From NCBI GenBank assembly GCA_963513935.1, contig OY740769.1:67724984-67788983 (forward strand): DNA of 64,000 nt. The letters are read 5' to 3'. Under the pieces are notes generated by a model. That model ran no database searches and was not told the origin of the DNA. It was given only the letters and a program-made list of their open reading frames with translations. This document shows, one piece after another, positions 43,553 to 56,100 of the stretch. Source of the DNA: Aphrophora alni (Eukaryota > Arthropoda > Insecta > Hemiptera > Aphrophoridae). Made by a program: the position numbers and the translations under genes. Numbering within the stretch: position 1 is the stretch's first letter; each line of letters begins with the position of its first letter.

Positions 43553-45057
43553 TGGCGCCCAACTTAACTAGATAAACTTTTAACGAAACAGTTCTCTCCT
43601 TTTTTTATACAATTAATATAGTTACACCATAAACGCATAAACAGATTGATAACAATTTACTTTAATATGACCTCTGGTGATAATTGATAGATTTACAAAT
43701 AAATACCAATAAATTGTATTAAAAATTTTGTTTACATAATTATTTAACAAGTAATGGAAAAATGAGTACAAAATTTCAAGACTACTAAATATAATATTGT
43801 CATACAATTAATTATATAATTCATAATGGAATAATTGTCTTGTGCATCTGATTCACTTAGTTGTGATTATATTTTTAATTTTTATAAATATAGACGTTTT
43901 TATAAAAATAACGTTTTTATATTTTAACTAGTTAAAACAATGAGTTGTCACTTATACAATTAAAAGAAATGTAGACGATCTTTCCTGGCCAACTATGCTG
44001 CTGAAACTTGTACCGTTCACAATTTTGAGATCTTTATCAAGATATATTTGATTGTGAGAAATGGAATAGTTGCAAGTAACATGATTAATTAATAATCGTA
44101 ATTAAATTATAAAATATTTTATTGCATAGATTATTTGCCTTCAAAGACAAAAACTATAATTCAGAAGTTGGTTGTAGACAGACAGACGAGATTTCAGTAT
44201 TGTTAAACTTACAGCATTATGTATGTGTGTGATTTAAAAACAATTGAAAAACTTATAAGAAGTGTTAGTTTAAGATTTCATAATATTGTAATAAAATTAA
44301 GTAATTTGGTATGTCTAATGAAATTAAGAAACAATAAATTTTGTAAAATAATTGGAAATAGTTTTGTCAGAAATCAGAGTGTGGGGTATTAACAATAAGA
44401 AAACAAATGGAAGGAAAGTGTGTAGAGAGAGATGCTGATCCTAGATATCAAAAAATATTGACTACTAACGAATGGGTTTCTGAGAAGAGTGGTTCTGTTT
44501 TAAGAACGCTCGAACTCCATCATAAGCTGATCGCTTGATCTTCCAGAGCTACGATCGATGCCCATTGTAAAATTCAGTACTGAAAACAGTTTTTTAACTT
44601 TGAATTTTAAAGTAGAATCAGTGAAAATTAAGCCTTGGTATGAGGGTAAAATTGAAGTTTATATTTTCAACATGAACAGGTAAGTAAATTGAACTTTTTA
44701 CTTTCAGAAGCTAAGACCAATAGCTTTATTAATAAAATAAAGAAAAATCATATAAAATATAATAAAGGACTTTTGTAAAGAAAACAATTAAAATAACTTA
44801 AATAAGAAAATTATTGTTCCAAACAGTTTGAGTAAAAATGAACTTTCAGTTGCAACATCATAAGTAGTGCAAGAAATTTTCTATTAGTGAATTAAATATG
44901 AAAAAGAACTTTATGAACTCTCACTTGAAATTTGAATTTTGAACTTTATCTATACTTTTAATATAAAATATGTTTGTCATTTACAGCAATCATGTTCTAT
45001 AATGTTTATTATAATTATAATTTGTTTATTAATAAATGATGTATTTCAGGAGGAGTT
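43553..45057 (+). other. primer-binding site and internal remnant after LTR copy A
   Basis: TGGCGCCCAAC (43553-43563) equals the complement of the 3' end of tRNA-Lys used by gypsy-type elements. The following 1.5 kb has no coding frame, runs up to the next LTR, and is probably the decayed leader plus ordinary intron. Confidence 0.5.
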
Positions 45058-46601
45058 TGTAATACCTGTAAAATGGCTAATTTATTTTAATATAGAATAA
45101 CCGGGAATTGTTTAGAATCAATTTGGGAGGGGATAGATAAGTCGAAAACATGATTGTATTACGTTTCAAAAAAAAGAATTAAATTAACATAGGTTTCTAA
45201 ACTTAAATAAATAAAAATGTATAGAATTTTAGTTATAATTAATAATAAGAAACTAAATAGTGTTGTGTGTTAAAAATATAGACATGAGATTTGTGGAATA
45301 AGACTATTGAACAGTGAACGTATCCAAGACATATTGCTTGCGTCTGCAATATTTGAATGACCGTCCGTGATATAGAGAAGTGTGGACCCTGTACCTGAAG
45401 ATGTGGAAAATAACCACGAGGTAGGGAAATCAGTCTTAGTAAGTAGCTTGGAGGGTGAAGGTGTTTTCAAATGAGTCTTAGTTGGAGTGTTGAGGAGATG
45501 AGATGATTGTGTTAAAATCAGTCTTAGTAAGGAGCTTGGAGGGTGAAGTTGTTTTCAAATGAGTCTTAGTCGAGAGGTTGAAGAGATGAGTCTTAGTTGG
45601 AGTGTTGAGGAGAGGAGATGTGTTAAAATGAGTCAGTAAGGAGCTTTGAGGGTGAAGATGTTTTCAAATTTGTCTTGATCAGGAGTCTTAAGTGAACAGA
45701 CATGTGAGTTAGAAGTGTATTCTGTTTGAACAAATACTGTTCAAAAATGTAGACGATTATTAAAAACAATATTAGTTTTCGAATAGAGGAGAGTTAGAAA
45801 CGTTTTGTACGAATCGCGTGTTAAGAAAATAATAGACAATAGACGATCGTTTCATACAAAAGACAATCCCGTGTGTTGTATTTGAGTACGCTAAAATGAT
45901 AAAAGCGGAATATGTTTTATGTGGTGAACAATCGCGCAGTGTTTAATGGACTAAGAAATTGATGAACATTCTAAACACGAACATTAGACGAGTGCAGTTG
46001 AAAACTCGAAATGTGCAATTATTGCGACGTGGACAGACAGTCATCACGTGCACCTCATGGAGGAAAATCCTCAACAAAAGACGGTAACCAGTGTTACAGA
46101 ACACTGAAAATAAAATTTTATGTATCTATGTAATGTTATTTTGTTTTATATTTAATGTATTATTTTATAAATTTAATATTCTAAAGAATCATTTATGTTT
46201 TTGAGAATAAGAGATGTCTATTGATACGTATAAATTTTTGATAAAATAAACTTAATACCAAGAAACAGATAATTTTACTCTGTTTAATTTAATAAATAAT
46301 TTTTTAGTTGCAACTTAAAGAATAAACTCAAAGATTAAAAAATTAGACCTTCTTCAAAGGCAATAATAATAAATAGTGCTAGGATGTATAATATAGTTGA
46401 GCTTTAAGATTTATTTTGATAAAAATTGTCAATGTACTGATGTCTTTTTGCTTAATAAATTCATGTCAAGTTTCAGGAAAAATAAGAGTTGTTCATTTCA
46501 CCAGATAAGTCACTGTGGAGTAGGCCCTACACTTAAAAAAGAACTTACACCCTAAGATTTAAATAATTTAACTTCATTTTTTCTAAATCGATGGTAACAC
46601 A
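45058..46601 (+). repeat. LTR (copy B)
   Basis: Starts TGTAATACCTGTAAAATGG, matching the start of the 56101 LTR. Also shared with that LTR are the ACCGGGAA block, GGGAGGGG, AGAATTAAAT-x-ATAGGTTTC and TTAGTTATAA (45100-45240 against 56180-56320), and TTGCAACT-AAA (46306). It ends GGTAACACA, then TC, then TGGCGCCC (46604-46611). It contains the tandem repeat at 45420-45690. The internal region after the primer site fades within 100-300 bp, so this is a solo or 5' LTR. Confidence 0.75.
45420..45690. repeat. tandem repeat, 90-110 bp unit, about 2.7 copies
   Basis: Units start near 45430, 45518 and 45630 with CAGTCTTAGTAAG-AGCTTGGAGG, then GTTTTCAAATGAGTCTTAGT and GTGTTGAGGAGA. The middle copy has an internal duplication of the GAGTCTTAGT part. 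It lies in the centre of LTR copy B and may act as a regulatory repeat. Confidence 0.85.
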
Positions 46602-46611
46602 TCTGGCGCCC

Positions 46612-47138
46612 TAATTGTCGAGCAAATTTTAAATAAAATAATTAATAACTTCATTGCTTTTCAAAAATAAAATCAATTACAAAACCCTTTTATTTGTATT
46701 ATTACAAGTTAATCAAACCGCTTATATATAAATTTTTTGTTAATAAATGTATGTACTTCAGAAGTTTTTCATGATCATTTTTCTTATGTGAGTATATTTT
46801 CCCAAAATTCACGACTCAAGAAAAGAGCAAAATAAATAAATGTTTGTGTTTTTCTCACAAGCTGGCGCTTGACAATTTAAAGTAAATTCTTCCACAGTAT
46901 AAAATTTAAACTAAATAAATAAATAAACTCAAGCCTTCAGTTTTAATTGTTAGTCATTTGAAATAAAATTATTACAAAGTTAACTTGTGATGATCTGTAG
47001 TAAAGTATTTATGATATTGGCTACCCCTACAGCTGATTTAAAAAAATCCAAAATCCCTGACAGTTATGTCTCCTTCAGTTTCCTTGTGAAATATAAGCCT
47101 TTGGAAATTTTATTGATAATACTACATACGGTACTTAC
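46612..47138. other. intron with leader remnant of LTR copy B
   Basis: Weak similarity to the leader of the 56101 element for about the first 100 bp (ATTACAAGT). No gene was seen. It ends at the GTAAGT donor of the next exon. Confidence 0.45.
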
Positions 47139-47252
47139 TTTGATATATTGAAAGCCTTCTACAGTGTCTGTATCACTAGCAGGGCACCATGCAGTCCACG
47201 CTGCTGAATGTCTCCACTGCATGATCAGAATCTTTCTGCCTAAGCTTACAAC
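47139..47252 (-). CDS. GARNL3: GARNL3-like exon (CNH domain)
   Basis: 114 nt, phase 0 to 0, with a TTGTAG acceptor (complement of 47253-47258) and GTAAGT donor (complement of 47133-47138). It encodes 38 residues: VVSLGRKILIMQWRHSAAWT, AWCPASDTDTVEGFQYIK. It corresponds to the GARNL3 strand 'VVAIRNKLLLI' followed by '...VEEFQYIREI'; the next exon supplies the EI. The Trp-rich insert is more like insect versions than the vertebrate text I recall. Confidence 0.92.
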
Positions 47253-48234
47253 CTACAACAAAATAAAACAAATTGGAAGTAACATGATACAAATTAACCA
47301 TTTACTCAACGTTATTGTTGAGGTACTGTAAAAAATAAAATGTATTTTTGTTTGTATTATACCAACAGACCTACACATATGGTTAGTATTTGTATTTTGG
47401 TTAAACTTATTTTGCAAGCAATACAAGTTAATGATTTTGTTGGTTTAGAATAAGAAACTAGTCCTAAAAACTATGTATCTTCATACCTCTGACAAAAAAC
47501 AAATTAATCCAAATCATCGCACATATTTTAATTGTTTTGAGTTCGGTTTGTATTATTAATTCTAGAATAAATAAGCAGACCTGCATGATATCTTTTGTAA
47601 TTGAAAGTTACTCTCCCTTATTAGAGGGATTTGAATCCCAAAATTATCAAATGTTTCAGAAGTTAGTGATTTTTGAGTCTTTAGTGAATGTTGACATATA
47701 AAAACCACCTGGGAAAAAAGTAAGGGAGGGGGGAGAGACTTTAAAATTCATTTGGTATACATAGATAGACAAGTATTATGACTAAAATTATGGTTTTCAT
47801 GTAATTGTAAACACTGTCAAACATTTATTTTCAGTTTGATTTTGACTACTAAGTTGGTTGGTTGCAATAGTTATAAAAGTTACATTTCAGTTTGCACTAT
47901 CTTCTTATTTGTTCTGTAATGATACAAGTGGATCATTTGGTCATTCGAAAGGATTTGGAATGTCTAAAAGAAGTAATGAAGATCTGACATTATTAATAAT
48001 TAGGCAAAGTGGTATAAGTTTAAGTTTATATTTAAATTCTTTGTTTTCATTCTGTTCTTTAAAACTGTCATAAGTAATGTTTTTTCTTTCTTTTTAACCT
48101 GCTTACAGAGTCTTAAGGTAGTATTATCATGATTTATAATCACTGTATGTAGCAAACATAAATTATTCAAATTTGAAGAGATGAAATTACTATTACTCAT
48201 TGACTAATTACAACGACACCACATTATTGTTTAC
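47253..48234. other. short GARNL3-like intron (982 bp)
   Basis: The only intron here under 2 kb. No transposon is recognised in it, and a 71-codon plus frame (47858-48073) has no recognisable motif. Confidence 0.6.
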
Positions 48235-48404
48235 CATTCTTAGATGGGATCCACCAGGTCGGCTGATTGCATACATTGTGCAACCTCTTGTGCGTTCTAA
48301 TCTGTGCTCCTTTAAATCCCCTCTGTTCTTCAATACTGTGTCGTTTCCAACAACATCACCATCAAAATCGGACAAACGAAATACATGAATTTTACTGTCT
48401 CTCC
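48235..48404 (-). CDS. GARNL3: GARNL3-like exon (CNH domain)
   Basis: 170 nt with an acceptor TTTTCAG (complement of 48405-48411) and donor GTAAAC (complement of 48229-48234), a slightly weak donor. G left by the 55589-55687 exon plus GG gives Gly. It reads RDSKIHVFRLSDFDGDVVGN, then KNRGDLKEHRLERTRGCTMY and AISRPGGSHLRM. GARNL3 has 'KG-x-D-x-x-x-YVFRLS' and 'E-x-KLE-x-TKGCHLYAI' here. This is the strongest single identification in the window. Confidence 0.94.
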
Positions 48405-48821
48405 CTGAAAACATAAAAGTAATGATTAAATGGTATTATTTTGCACCAAAATTTTAATATAGAAAACCAAATACTAGCAGGATTATGTGGAAATACTGCA
48501 ATTTTTTTTTTTACATTGAAACAAAATAATAATAACAATAATAATAGAAATACTAATATCAAAACAGTTGTTGAAGTAAATTACATTTTTGTGGAAACAA
48601 TACCAGATTAAAAAAAGCGAAGTTACTATTGAAATTCCAAAAGATCAAAGCCCAGATACCTTAATCAAAGTAACACTTTCTACTCTAGCACTAAAACACT
48701 CTTTGTTATTAATAGATAAAATACAACACAACTTACGTCAGCATTTAAATATGCACAGTATATTCCATTGTGTTCTATTTAGGTATAAAAAGTATGTTCT
48801 CATTCAATGTGTCTAAAATAT

Positions 48822-49830
48822 ATAGTCCCGCAAAGATCCATTTAGCGACCAGTGTTAGTGTTATTTATATTGTATACAAATGACTTACATAGTCGCATGA
48901 ATGATAACTCTCTAATATCATTCAACTCTGACTAAGAAATCAAAGCTTTTATCCAGATAAATATTGGTTGCCAATTCTATCATGATAATAATTTGAGAGT
49001 GAATTGAACTAAAACTAAATGTATCCTTTTAATTTAAAGCTTAATACTAATTTATTTGCCCTAACCTAATGTTGGAAGAGTAAATTGTGGAGGCTGCATC
49101 ATTAACCAATTCTTAGGGATTACTATTGATAGTAAGCTTACTTGGGAAGATCATAATAATGAACTGTGACGAACTTAGTTCATTGATCTTCTTAGTCAAA
49201 ACACTGGCTCAGTTCCGTGCATAATCAGTTCTGAGAATTGCATACTTTAGAAAACAAATGACCAAAAGGAGTAACATAACAGATGCAAGTAGTAAGAATT
49301 ATAGCTCATTTGAGCCCTCAATATTCATGCAGAAGTGTATTTAAAATACAGAGTATTCTAACTTTCCTAGGTAGGTACATATTAATAGTTATTTTATATT
49401 ACAAGCTTATGAGCTCTTCAGCTCGTAACATTGATGCTTACACATAATAAATGACTTATAGTAAATATGACTTTCGTGGACAACATTACAGATTGATTAC
49501 TTTGGAGAAATTGCGATCTGTTTTTGCCATCATCTTCTGAATAAACTTCCTAGAGAACTCAAAGAACTAATGGAAGGTCTTTGAAAATACACTGAAACAG
49601 TTGCTAAATTGAGAGAGTTTTACTCAGTGGGGAGTTTCTTACAGCCACTTTAATTGAATTATATGTATGTTATATTAATATAATATTTATTTTTAGTTAT
49701 ATGTTTTTTCTTCATTAAATGTGTATAATATCTTTAATTTCTTCTATGTAATAATATAGTGGGCTTGTCTTATAATAATTATATTGTCTGGAAGAATGAA
49801 TAAAAATGAAATTAAATGAAGTAAAATTCT
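48822..49830 (+). pseudogene. LINE reverse transcriptase fragment with 3' end
   Basis: Starts VPQRSI-stop-RPVLVLFILY, from 'GVPQGSILGP-x-LF-x-LY-x-NDL'. It continues with NQFLGITIDSKLTWEDH (49107-49157), the 'FLG-x-x-ID-x-KL-x-W-x-x-H' block. The end reads LNKLPRELKELME and, frame-shifted, FYSVGEFL (49535-49640), the C-terminal 'FYS-x-EEFL' signature of jockey/CR1-like elements. It ends near AATAAAAATGAAATTAAATG (about 49800-49820). The catalytic 'ADD' box is lost. It is a dead 5'-truncated copy on the plus strand. Confidence 0.8.
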
Positions 49831-49839
49831 TTGGTAAGG

Positions 49840-50419
49840 TGTAGTAATTCTGTTCACCTTATGTTAAATTTCTGTATAGAGTGGAGTCTGGAATATATTA
49901 TTATGTTCGAGTTAAAATAATAGAGCAATTTAGTATTTTTTATGTTATTTTGATGTTTAATATTTCAACCATGTTATTAGGTGTAATAGTGTGCCCTTAC
50001 ATGAAAAGACATGTGTTTAGTGTTCAAAGTACAGGACTTTCCAAGTGATATTATTACATTTGTTCACCAATGCATGAGTCCAATATCAAACAAACAATTA
50101 ATTAAAGTTAAAAGTTTTAGAAATTCATGGTATGAAAAATAAAACTTTAAAGCGTACTATGAGTAAAAAATATAAATTATTGCTTGCTTGCTGCCATTTT
50201 GAACCTACAACTATAAATCCTGAATTTACTTTTTTAAACTTTGTTTTTATTTTTGAAAAAAATTGGATTAACATGCCAAAAGTATAATTCACAATCTATT
50301 GTTAGTTTTTTTGGAACAGCTTTTTGACAAATGGATCATCTATAATGTTCAGAAAACAGAGCAGTTATATTACATAATCGGTCTCCTGTTGTAACTGTGG
50401 CACTCATATTTGCTAGACT
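49840..50419. other. intron sequence
   Basis: No recognisable feature lies between the LINE and LTR copy C. Confidence 0.5.
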
Positions 50420-52825
50420 TGTAATATTGTACATTTTTGAATTTGAATAGAGCGCATGAATCTTGGAGCTCGTAAGTGATTGGTAGACTTGGAAAAGGAA
50501 GGGGGCGTGTTAAAAAACAAATAGAGCATCTAATGTCATTGAATAAGTTAAAAGAGACAAAATTTGAAGTGAATAATAGTAAATGATCAGAGAAGTTTGT
50601 TTAGTGTATTGATATAATTAGAATTATTATAGAACTTGTAATTAAAAATGTGAAGTGTAGGCATGTTGTGGACAAAGACAGATGCGTAATGCTAACCGGG
50701 AAAACGGTTTTGGCATTCAGAGTTGAAATGGATTCATTGAGAGGAGGACGTGTCTCTCGTTCGAGCCGTCTTTTTCCTAGACAATGGAAAGTTATAAAGT
50801 AAAGTGTTTTCTTGAATAGAATTAGAATGTACCAATAAAGAAGTGTTCAATGTGAATAATACGGTTACGTTAGAACTTAGAAAACGAAAATTTGGTCATA
50901 TAGAACTTTTAATGCGAGCCCATGTGCTTACGTATTCGTTTTCCGATACAGAACAAAGACTTAATAGATCAAAAGTGTTATTTAAAAATAAATATGAACT
51001 AATCTAGCAATGATAAAACGTAATGTAATTTGATTTGATATACGAACACATAGGAAATTGTAAGAATAATTAATTTCACGTGTTTAGTAAACGTGATGTA
51101 ATCTGGAAAAGCATGGACATATAGACTAAGCTTTTTGTGTTTTAAGTGAAGCAGAACAATTGAAACATTGATTATGCATTTTATTGTATGAACATTTGAT
51201 ATGTATTTTGTGATTAAAAAATATGAACAGAAGACGTTGACCTTCATAAACGGTCAGAGCAATTTCGACAAGTCAGCATGCAGACCTAGCGAACGAAGCG
51301 AGTGATTACAGAGGAAAAGTTCTTTTAAATAAAAAAATATAACGTGATTTGGTATAACAAGTTCAGACTTTCATTTTCTAAAATAAAATATGTACTTGTA
51401 ATGATTTAGAGATTTTTTACTATTAGGTTATAAGTTTGATTTTATTAAATGATGTTTTTGATCAATAAGACACAATGACTTGTATTTCAAAGTAAAATAA
51501 TATGTTAAAGTAGTCTTTTTAAAAATAACTAGTAAATTGAGATTTAATTTGATTTAAAAAACTATACTTTGCCATCAAATGGATATTTGCCGTTATTCCT
51601 CAGCGATCTCGCGGCCAGCTCTACTGGCCGCCGCCATTCGCATGCCAAGTCGGATTTTTTCCACAGCAGTTGTCCTTTGCGATCGGACGGTCAGCGGTGC
51701 TGGCCAACATGAAATCCAACGAACGCTCAGGCGCCCAGCAGGACTGGCCAACAATGTATGTTATCGTTTGTAATATTCAAACTATGGTATGATGTCTGTA
51801 GAGTGCTGCAAACTTGTAAGGAATTATTGAACTAAATGATCAGCAGGTTTGCATCATCGTAAAAATTGTGGTAAACTAAGATAAACTGCGCGGTATGTAG
51901 CGATAGGAGACAAGGAAAAGAAAGAAAAAGAAGAAAGTGTTTTTGTAAAACTAGTTCAAACAATCCTGGACTTATTATGGGTGAATGTTTTGAAAAATAC
52001 CACTCAGTGAAAAAAATTAAAGAAGATTAAAACACAATACTGACTTATCGTTTTTATGAGTAACAAATAGATGTACGTTTTACACATTTAGTAAATAAGT
52101 AATTAATTTCACTTTAAATTTTCAAACAAATGTATGTCATAATTCAATATCTTATTTGTTTTTGTGATTCAATAAAACTGCAGTATAAAATTACAATTGA
52201 TTTATTACAATTTAAATCCCCTATTCTAACATTGCAGGTTTTCAGTGAAAACAATTCCGAGCTGCCGAGAGAAAGCCGACATTATGAATGCCAAGTTGAC
52301 GCGGAGTGGAACATGGCCAGTTCAGCTGGCCGTCCGACTGCCGGAACCAATTTATGCAGAAAGAATTCCGAGTGGCTGCTGACTGCGTTGTGGCCACTCC
52401 TACTGGCCTTCCGATCGCAAAAGGTTAATAATCCAAATTTTACTAAGGGAAATAAAATAAAATTCTTGTCATTTTTTCAGAAGTTGCAACTAAAGTATAA
52501 ATTTAATAAAACTTAACTTAATTTTCTTATATTGAGATTTGAATAATGAAATAATTTTGTACGATGTGTTAACTTAAGATTTTATTTATTTATTTTTTTT
52601 TTTGAATTTGCTAATTTATATGTATTTTTATTATGTGTGTTGAATATGAATAAAATAACATGTACATTTTAGCTTAAAAAAGGACTTCTATTGTTTCATT
52701 TCAATATTCCATTAAGTACACTGTTTTAGAAATCACGACAATGGAGATTTTTGAATTCATATTTTAAAATTTTAAACTTTAAAAAACTAAAATTTAATGT
52801 TATTTTTTGTCAAAAAAATTTTACA
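50420..52825 (+). repeat. LTR (copy C), expanded by about 0.9 kb
   Basis: Starts TGTAATATTGTACATTTTT as in copy A and shares GTAAATGATCAGAGAA with it (50580 against 42298). It ends TTTTACA, AAA, then TGGCGCCCAAC at 52829. It is about 2.4 kb, against about 1.4-1.5 kb for the relatives. The extra material is about 51575-52480 and includes two GC-rich blocks with five 17-bp palindromic sites. The shared TTGCAACTAAA block resumes at 52486. Confidence 0.72.
51590..52432. repeat. five GGCCAG-N5-CTGGCC-like palindromic sites
   Basis: Sites of exactly 17 bp at 51613-51629 (GGCCAGCTCTACTGGCC), 51689-51705 (GGTCAGCGGTGCTGGCC), 51733-51749 (GCCCAGCAGGACTGGCC), 52315-52331 (GGCCAGTTCAGCTGGCC) and 52392-52408 (GGCCACTCCTACTGGCC). 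Sites 1-2 and 4-5 are 76 and 77 bp apart. GCGATCGGA beside site 2 occurs inverted (TCCGATCGC) beside site 5. A 6-N5-6 palindrome fits a dimeric DNA-binding protein. That function is an inference. Confidence 0.7.
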
Positions 52826-52828
52826 AAA

Positions 52829-55588
52829 TGGCGCCCAACAAGATTAGCACATAGCATTCTTTTATAAAAATCTAAAACCCTTGTTTTTACTATTATTACA
52901 ATTGTCGCACAACGTGTGCCATTTTTATTTAAAGTAAAACCATCTTTGTTTTTACAATAGTTACAGTCTAGGCATATGATTAAGAGGTTACGGTGAAACT
53001 GAAATTAAAATATAAAATTGATATCCAAACGCATGAAATAAAAAAAAAAAAATTTTTTTTTATGTATCTGAGAACAACACTAATTACAAAATAATATAGA
53101 TTTATTTTTTAAAGTATATTTGCTTTAGACAAAAGTAAATTGGAAACAAATGTTTGTTTGTATTAGTTATTAGAGCAATAATGGTGTTATTTGTAGATTT
53201 TATTCAAAGGTAATTTTTAAAAAAAAGTTATAAATGTTTACTAAGTACTCATTATAACCTAATATGAATTATTAAGTTTTATTGTGGGAACACTCATCAT
53301 GGTTATAATTATGCAAAGGCTATTTATAATAAAAAAATAAATAAAAAAATAATAAAATGCTACGAGGCTTGTAAGAGATCTACAAAAATGAAATCTTAAA
53401 AAGTTTAAAGTCCCATGTATACTTTTATACTCTCTTATCTAACCTGTTGGACGATTTGTTAATGAATATTTAAAGGGATTAAATTCTAGGTAAAATAGTT
53501 TTAAATACCAAACACACTTGTGACACTTGGTAGTTGTGTAAGTACAGAGACATTATTAAAAATCAATTATGTTTTTTGTGTATCAACAAAATTATGTTTC
53601 TGTATTTTTTTTACAAGGTTTCATAAAAAAACTAGTCAGCACAAGTTAAGTTATTAAAGCAATTGAAAATTATTTTTGCCTTACATATTTAGTGACTTGT
53701 TAGCACTTACTAATACTGTATTAGAATATCATGTCAAATGGGGGAAAAAACAAAACTTCTATTCTCCAAAATTAGCACTAACAATTTTGATAAATTTTTA
53801 TAAAAAAATATAGCCCATAAGATTAAAAAAACAAAGAAACACCTTTATGGGTGCCATTAAACTACAATTTTTTATTACATGTGGTTTAGCACAATGGTAA
53901 AGGTGCTAATAAATAATCCATATTTCATACAATTTGATTAAAATCTTCAGGGAAGATTATGAGATATGTGATCTTTAAATTGTGTTCTCGGGGGTATTTT
54001 CACTTTTTGATGGATAACTTATGACTATAAATTTTGGGAAGATAATGAATGATAAAGATTAAAAAAAAATTATTCGTATTTGAAAATGTTTGTTTACAAT
54101 TTACTATATTTACTTCAGTTTTAAATTTTCTAGACACAATAACATGTCATCAACATTATTGATAATCCTTTTTGTGAGTCATAAAGCTAAACATTGTAAA
54201 CATTGTGTAATATCTATGCTATATTTTATGGACAAAGATGTTAATGACACCAAAATGCATGTAAAGAGGCTTAAATCCTCTAAAAATTATACAATAGTAT
54301 TTATTGTTTTTTGTTAAAATCATTAGTCCACACAATACTCAAAATTTAGAAATAAGAATACATTCTAAAATATATTTTAGGTTGACTATCTCAAAACCAT
54401 TTATTTGCACACAAGTATTGTAAACACACGTATTGTACATATTGCACACATACTTTTCGTCCACTTGCGCTTCCCAATGAACTCAGCCTGTGTATTGGTA
54501 AAATGAAAGTCTGTAACAAGTTTCATTTAAATATGTTAGGATTTACTCAAGATATCGTGCCACACAGATATTAAAAAAACAAAAACAAACAGGCACATTT
54601 AGAGTTCAAAATATCTAGAGTCAAAGTACAAAGATCGATTGGTACATTCCATATTTAGTAAAATATTATTCTTTTGAATGTGTTTAAGATAAAAAAGATA
54701 CAATCAGTGTGCACAATTTAATGTAATAATCCGGGTTACAACAGCATATAGAGTATAGACAATTTTAAAATGTACAATTTCTGAAGGGCTTTTAAACATT
54801 TTTATTATTGTGAAGAGGGAGTGTTTAACTAATGCCATAAAATTACTAAAAATCATGTTTAGCAAATTTCTAATAATGATGGAAAATAATAATGATTGGA
54901 AGGACCATCACCAACACTAAAATTTACCAAAAAGAATTACTTCCATTTAATATAAAAACTAATTATTACATTTGTATTTCTGTTAAATTATTAGCAATAA
55001 TTACACATACCCAATTTAAACCCTATAACTAAGTGAACAACATTACAAAATTCATGAAATGTTATAAACACTTGTTGAAAAATAAAGGCCATGGTTACCT
55101 GGGCTTTTAAATGTTGAAATCAAATTGAGACTGACAAAGAATTTGAAATGAATGGAAAGTGTAAAGTGTCTCAAAGAAAGTTGAGATGTTTTATATTTAT
55201 TTCATAATGAAAATCATATTAAAAGTAGTGCAATTTAATTATTATTAAAAAATGTATTAATACAACTATAAATGATGAATTGATTAGATTGGCCATTTAC
55301 ACGTGTAAAGTCTCCAAATTTTTAGACAGTAAGTATTGTTAAAACACGTTAATCGAAATAGTAGTGCTGAAAAAGTTTTAGGAATTCTGATATTAATAAA
55401 AAATGCAAACTGCGTACTTATAAAACTTATAGAATTCTTATATTTTTATTTCATTAGGAAAAAAGATACATACCTGTTACCTTTTCACTAAAATTAGTGG
55501 ACAAGCAAGTCATCCACTTTATTTCACTGTCTGAAAGTCCCTTAATTGTTAAAGCAAATATATTTTATGTAATGTGTTAAAATCTCAC
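52829..55588. other. primer-binding site and intron sequence after LTR copy C
   Basis: TGGCGCCCAAC at 52829-52839, then a leader sharing ATTACAATTGTCGC-CAAC (52890) with the 57630 region of the large element. Past about 53000 nothing is identifiable. No exon signal was found before the donor GTGAGA (complement of 55583-55588) of the next exon. Confidence 0.45.
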
Positions 55589-55687
55589 CTTTGTCTGCTC
55601 TGAACAGCAAAATTCCATGAGCCTCTACAACATGTAGTTGTTTTACCAAAACTGATTTGTCAAAAATCTGTTTATGTGAAACTCCAT
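55589..55687 (-). CDS. GARNL3: GARNL3-like exon (start of visible CNH domain)
   Basis: 99 nt with a TTCTTACAG acceptor (complement of 55688-55696) and GTGAGA donor (complement of 55583-55588). It starts with two bases of a split codon (probably GAT, Asp) and leaves G. It reads GVSHKQIFDKSVLVKQLHVV then EAHGILLFRADKG across the junction with the exon at 48404. GARNL3 has 'V-x-KQL-x-VLE-x-x-x-LLL-x-RADKG' at this point, an early CNH strand. The exon before it lies beyond the large LTR element, outside this window, so the intron is over 8.3 kb. Confidence 0.92.
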
Positions 55688-56100
55688 CTGTAAGAATTAT
55701 AAACTTCATCTGGTTATAAAGACAAACAAAAGAACTTTTAAACAAGTTCATAAATGTTGGATAAACCTTCAGTCTTTCTTACGCAGTCTTACTGACAATT
55801 GATCTAAATTTTACCCATGTAAAGACAGTTTTTTGCTTTTAACAATATTGTAAAATCATCCTCACAAATAAGCAGCTAATTATCATCCCCTAATTATCAT
55901 ACTTATTTTCATGGATGTTTTTGTACAATGGTTTAAGACTTCTAATTTTTTCTGTATTATTGAAATAGTTTAAACTGATATTAAGATATTAAATCTTTAA
56001 TACCACCATTCATGGCTTTTAACTTATGATCTCATAATTCTAATGTAGATATTTTCAGGAAGAGAGTGTATTATCTACAACACTATTATTTGATCAATCT

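Noticed and set aside
47858..48073. 71-codon plus frame in the short intron
   Set aside because: No motif and no splice or repeat support; such lengths occur by chance here.
51579..51773. 64-codon plus frame over the GC-rich block (and 52130-52516)
   Set aside because: Open only because of local GC content; the repeat and palindrome structure explains the sequence better than coding.
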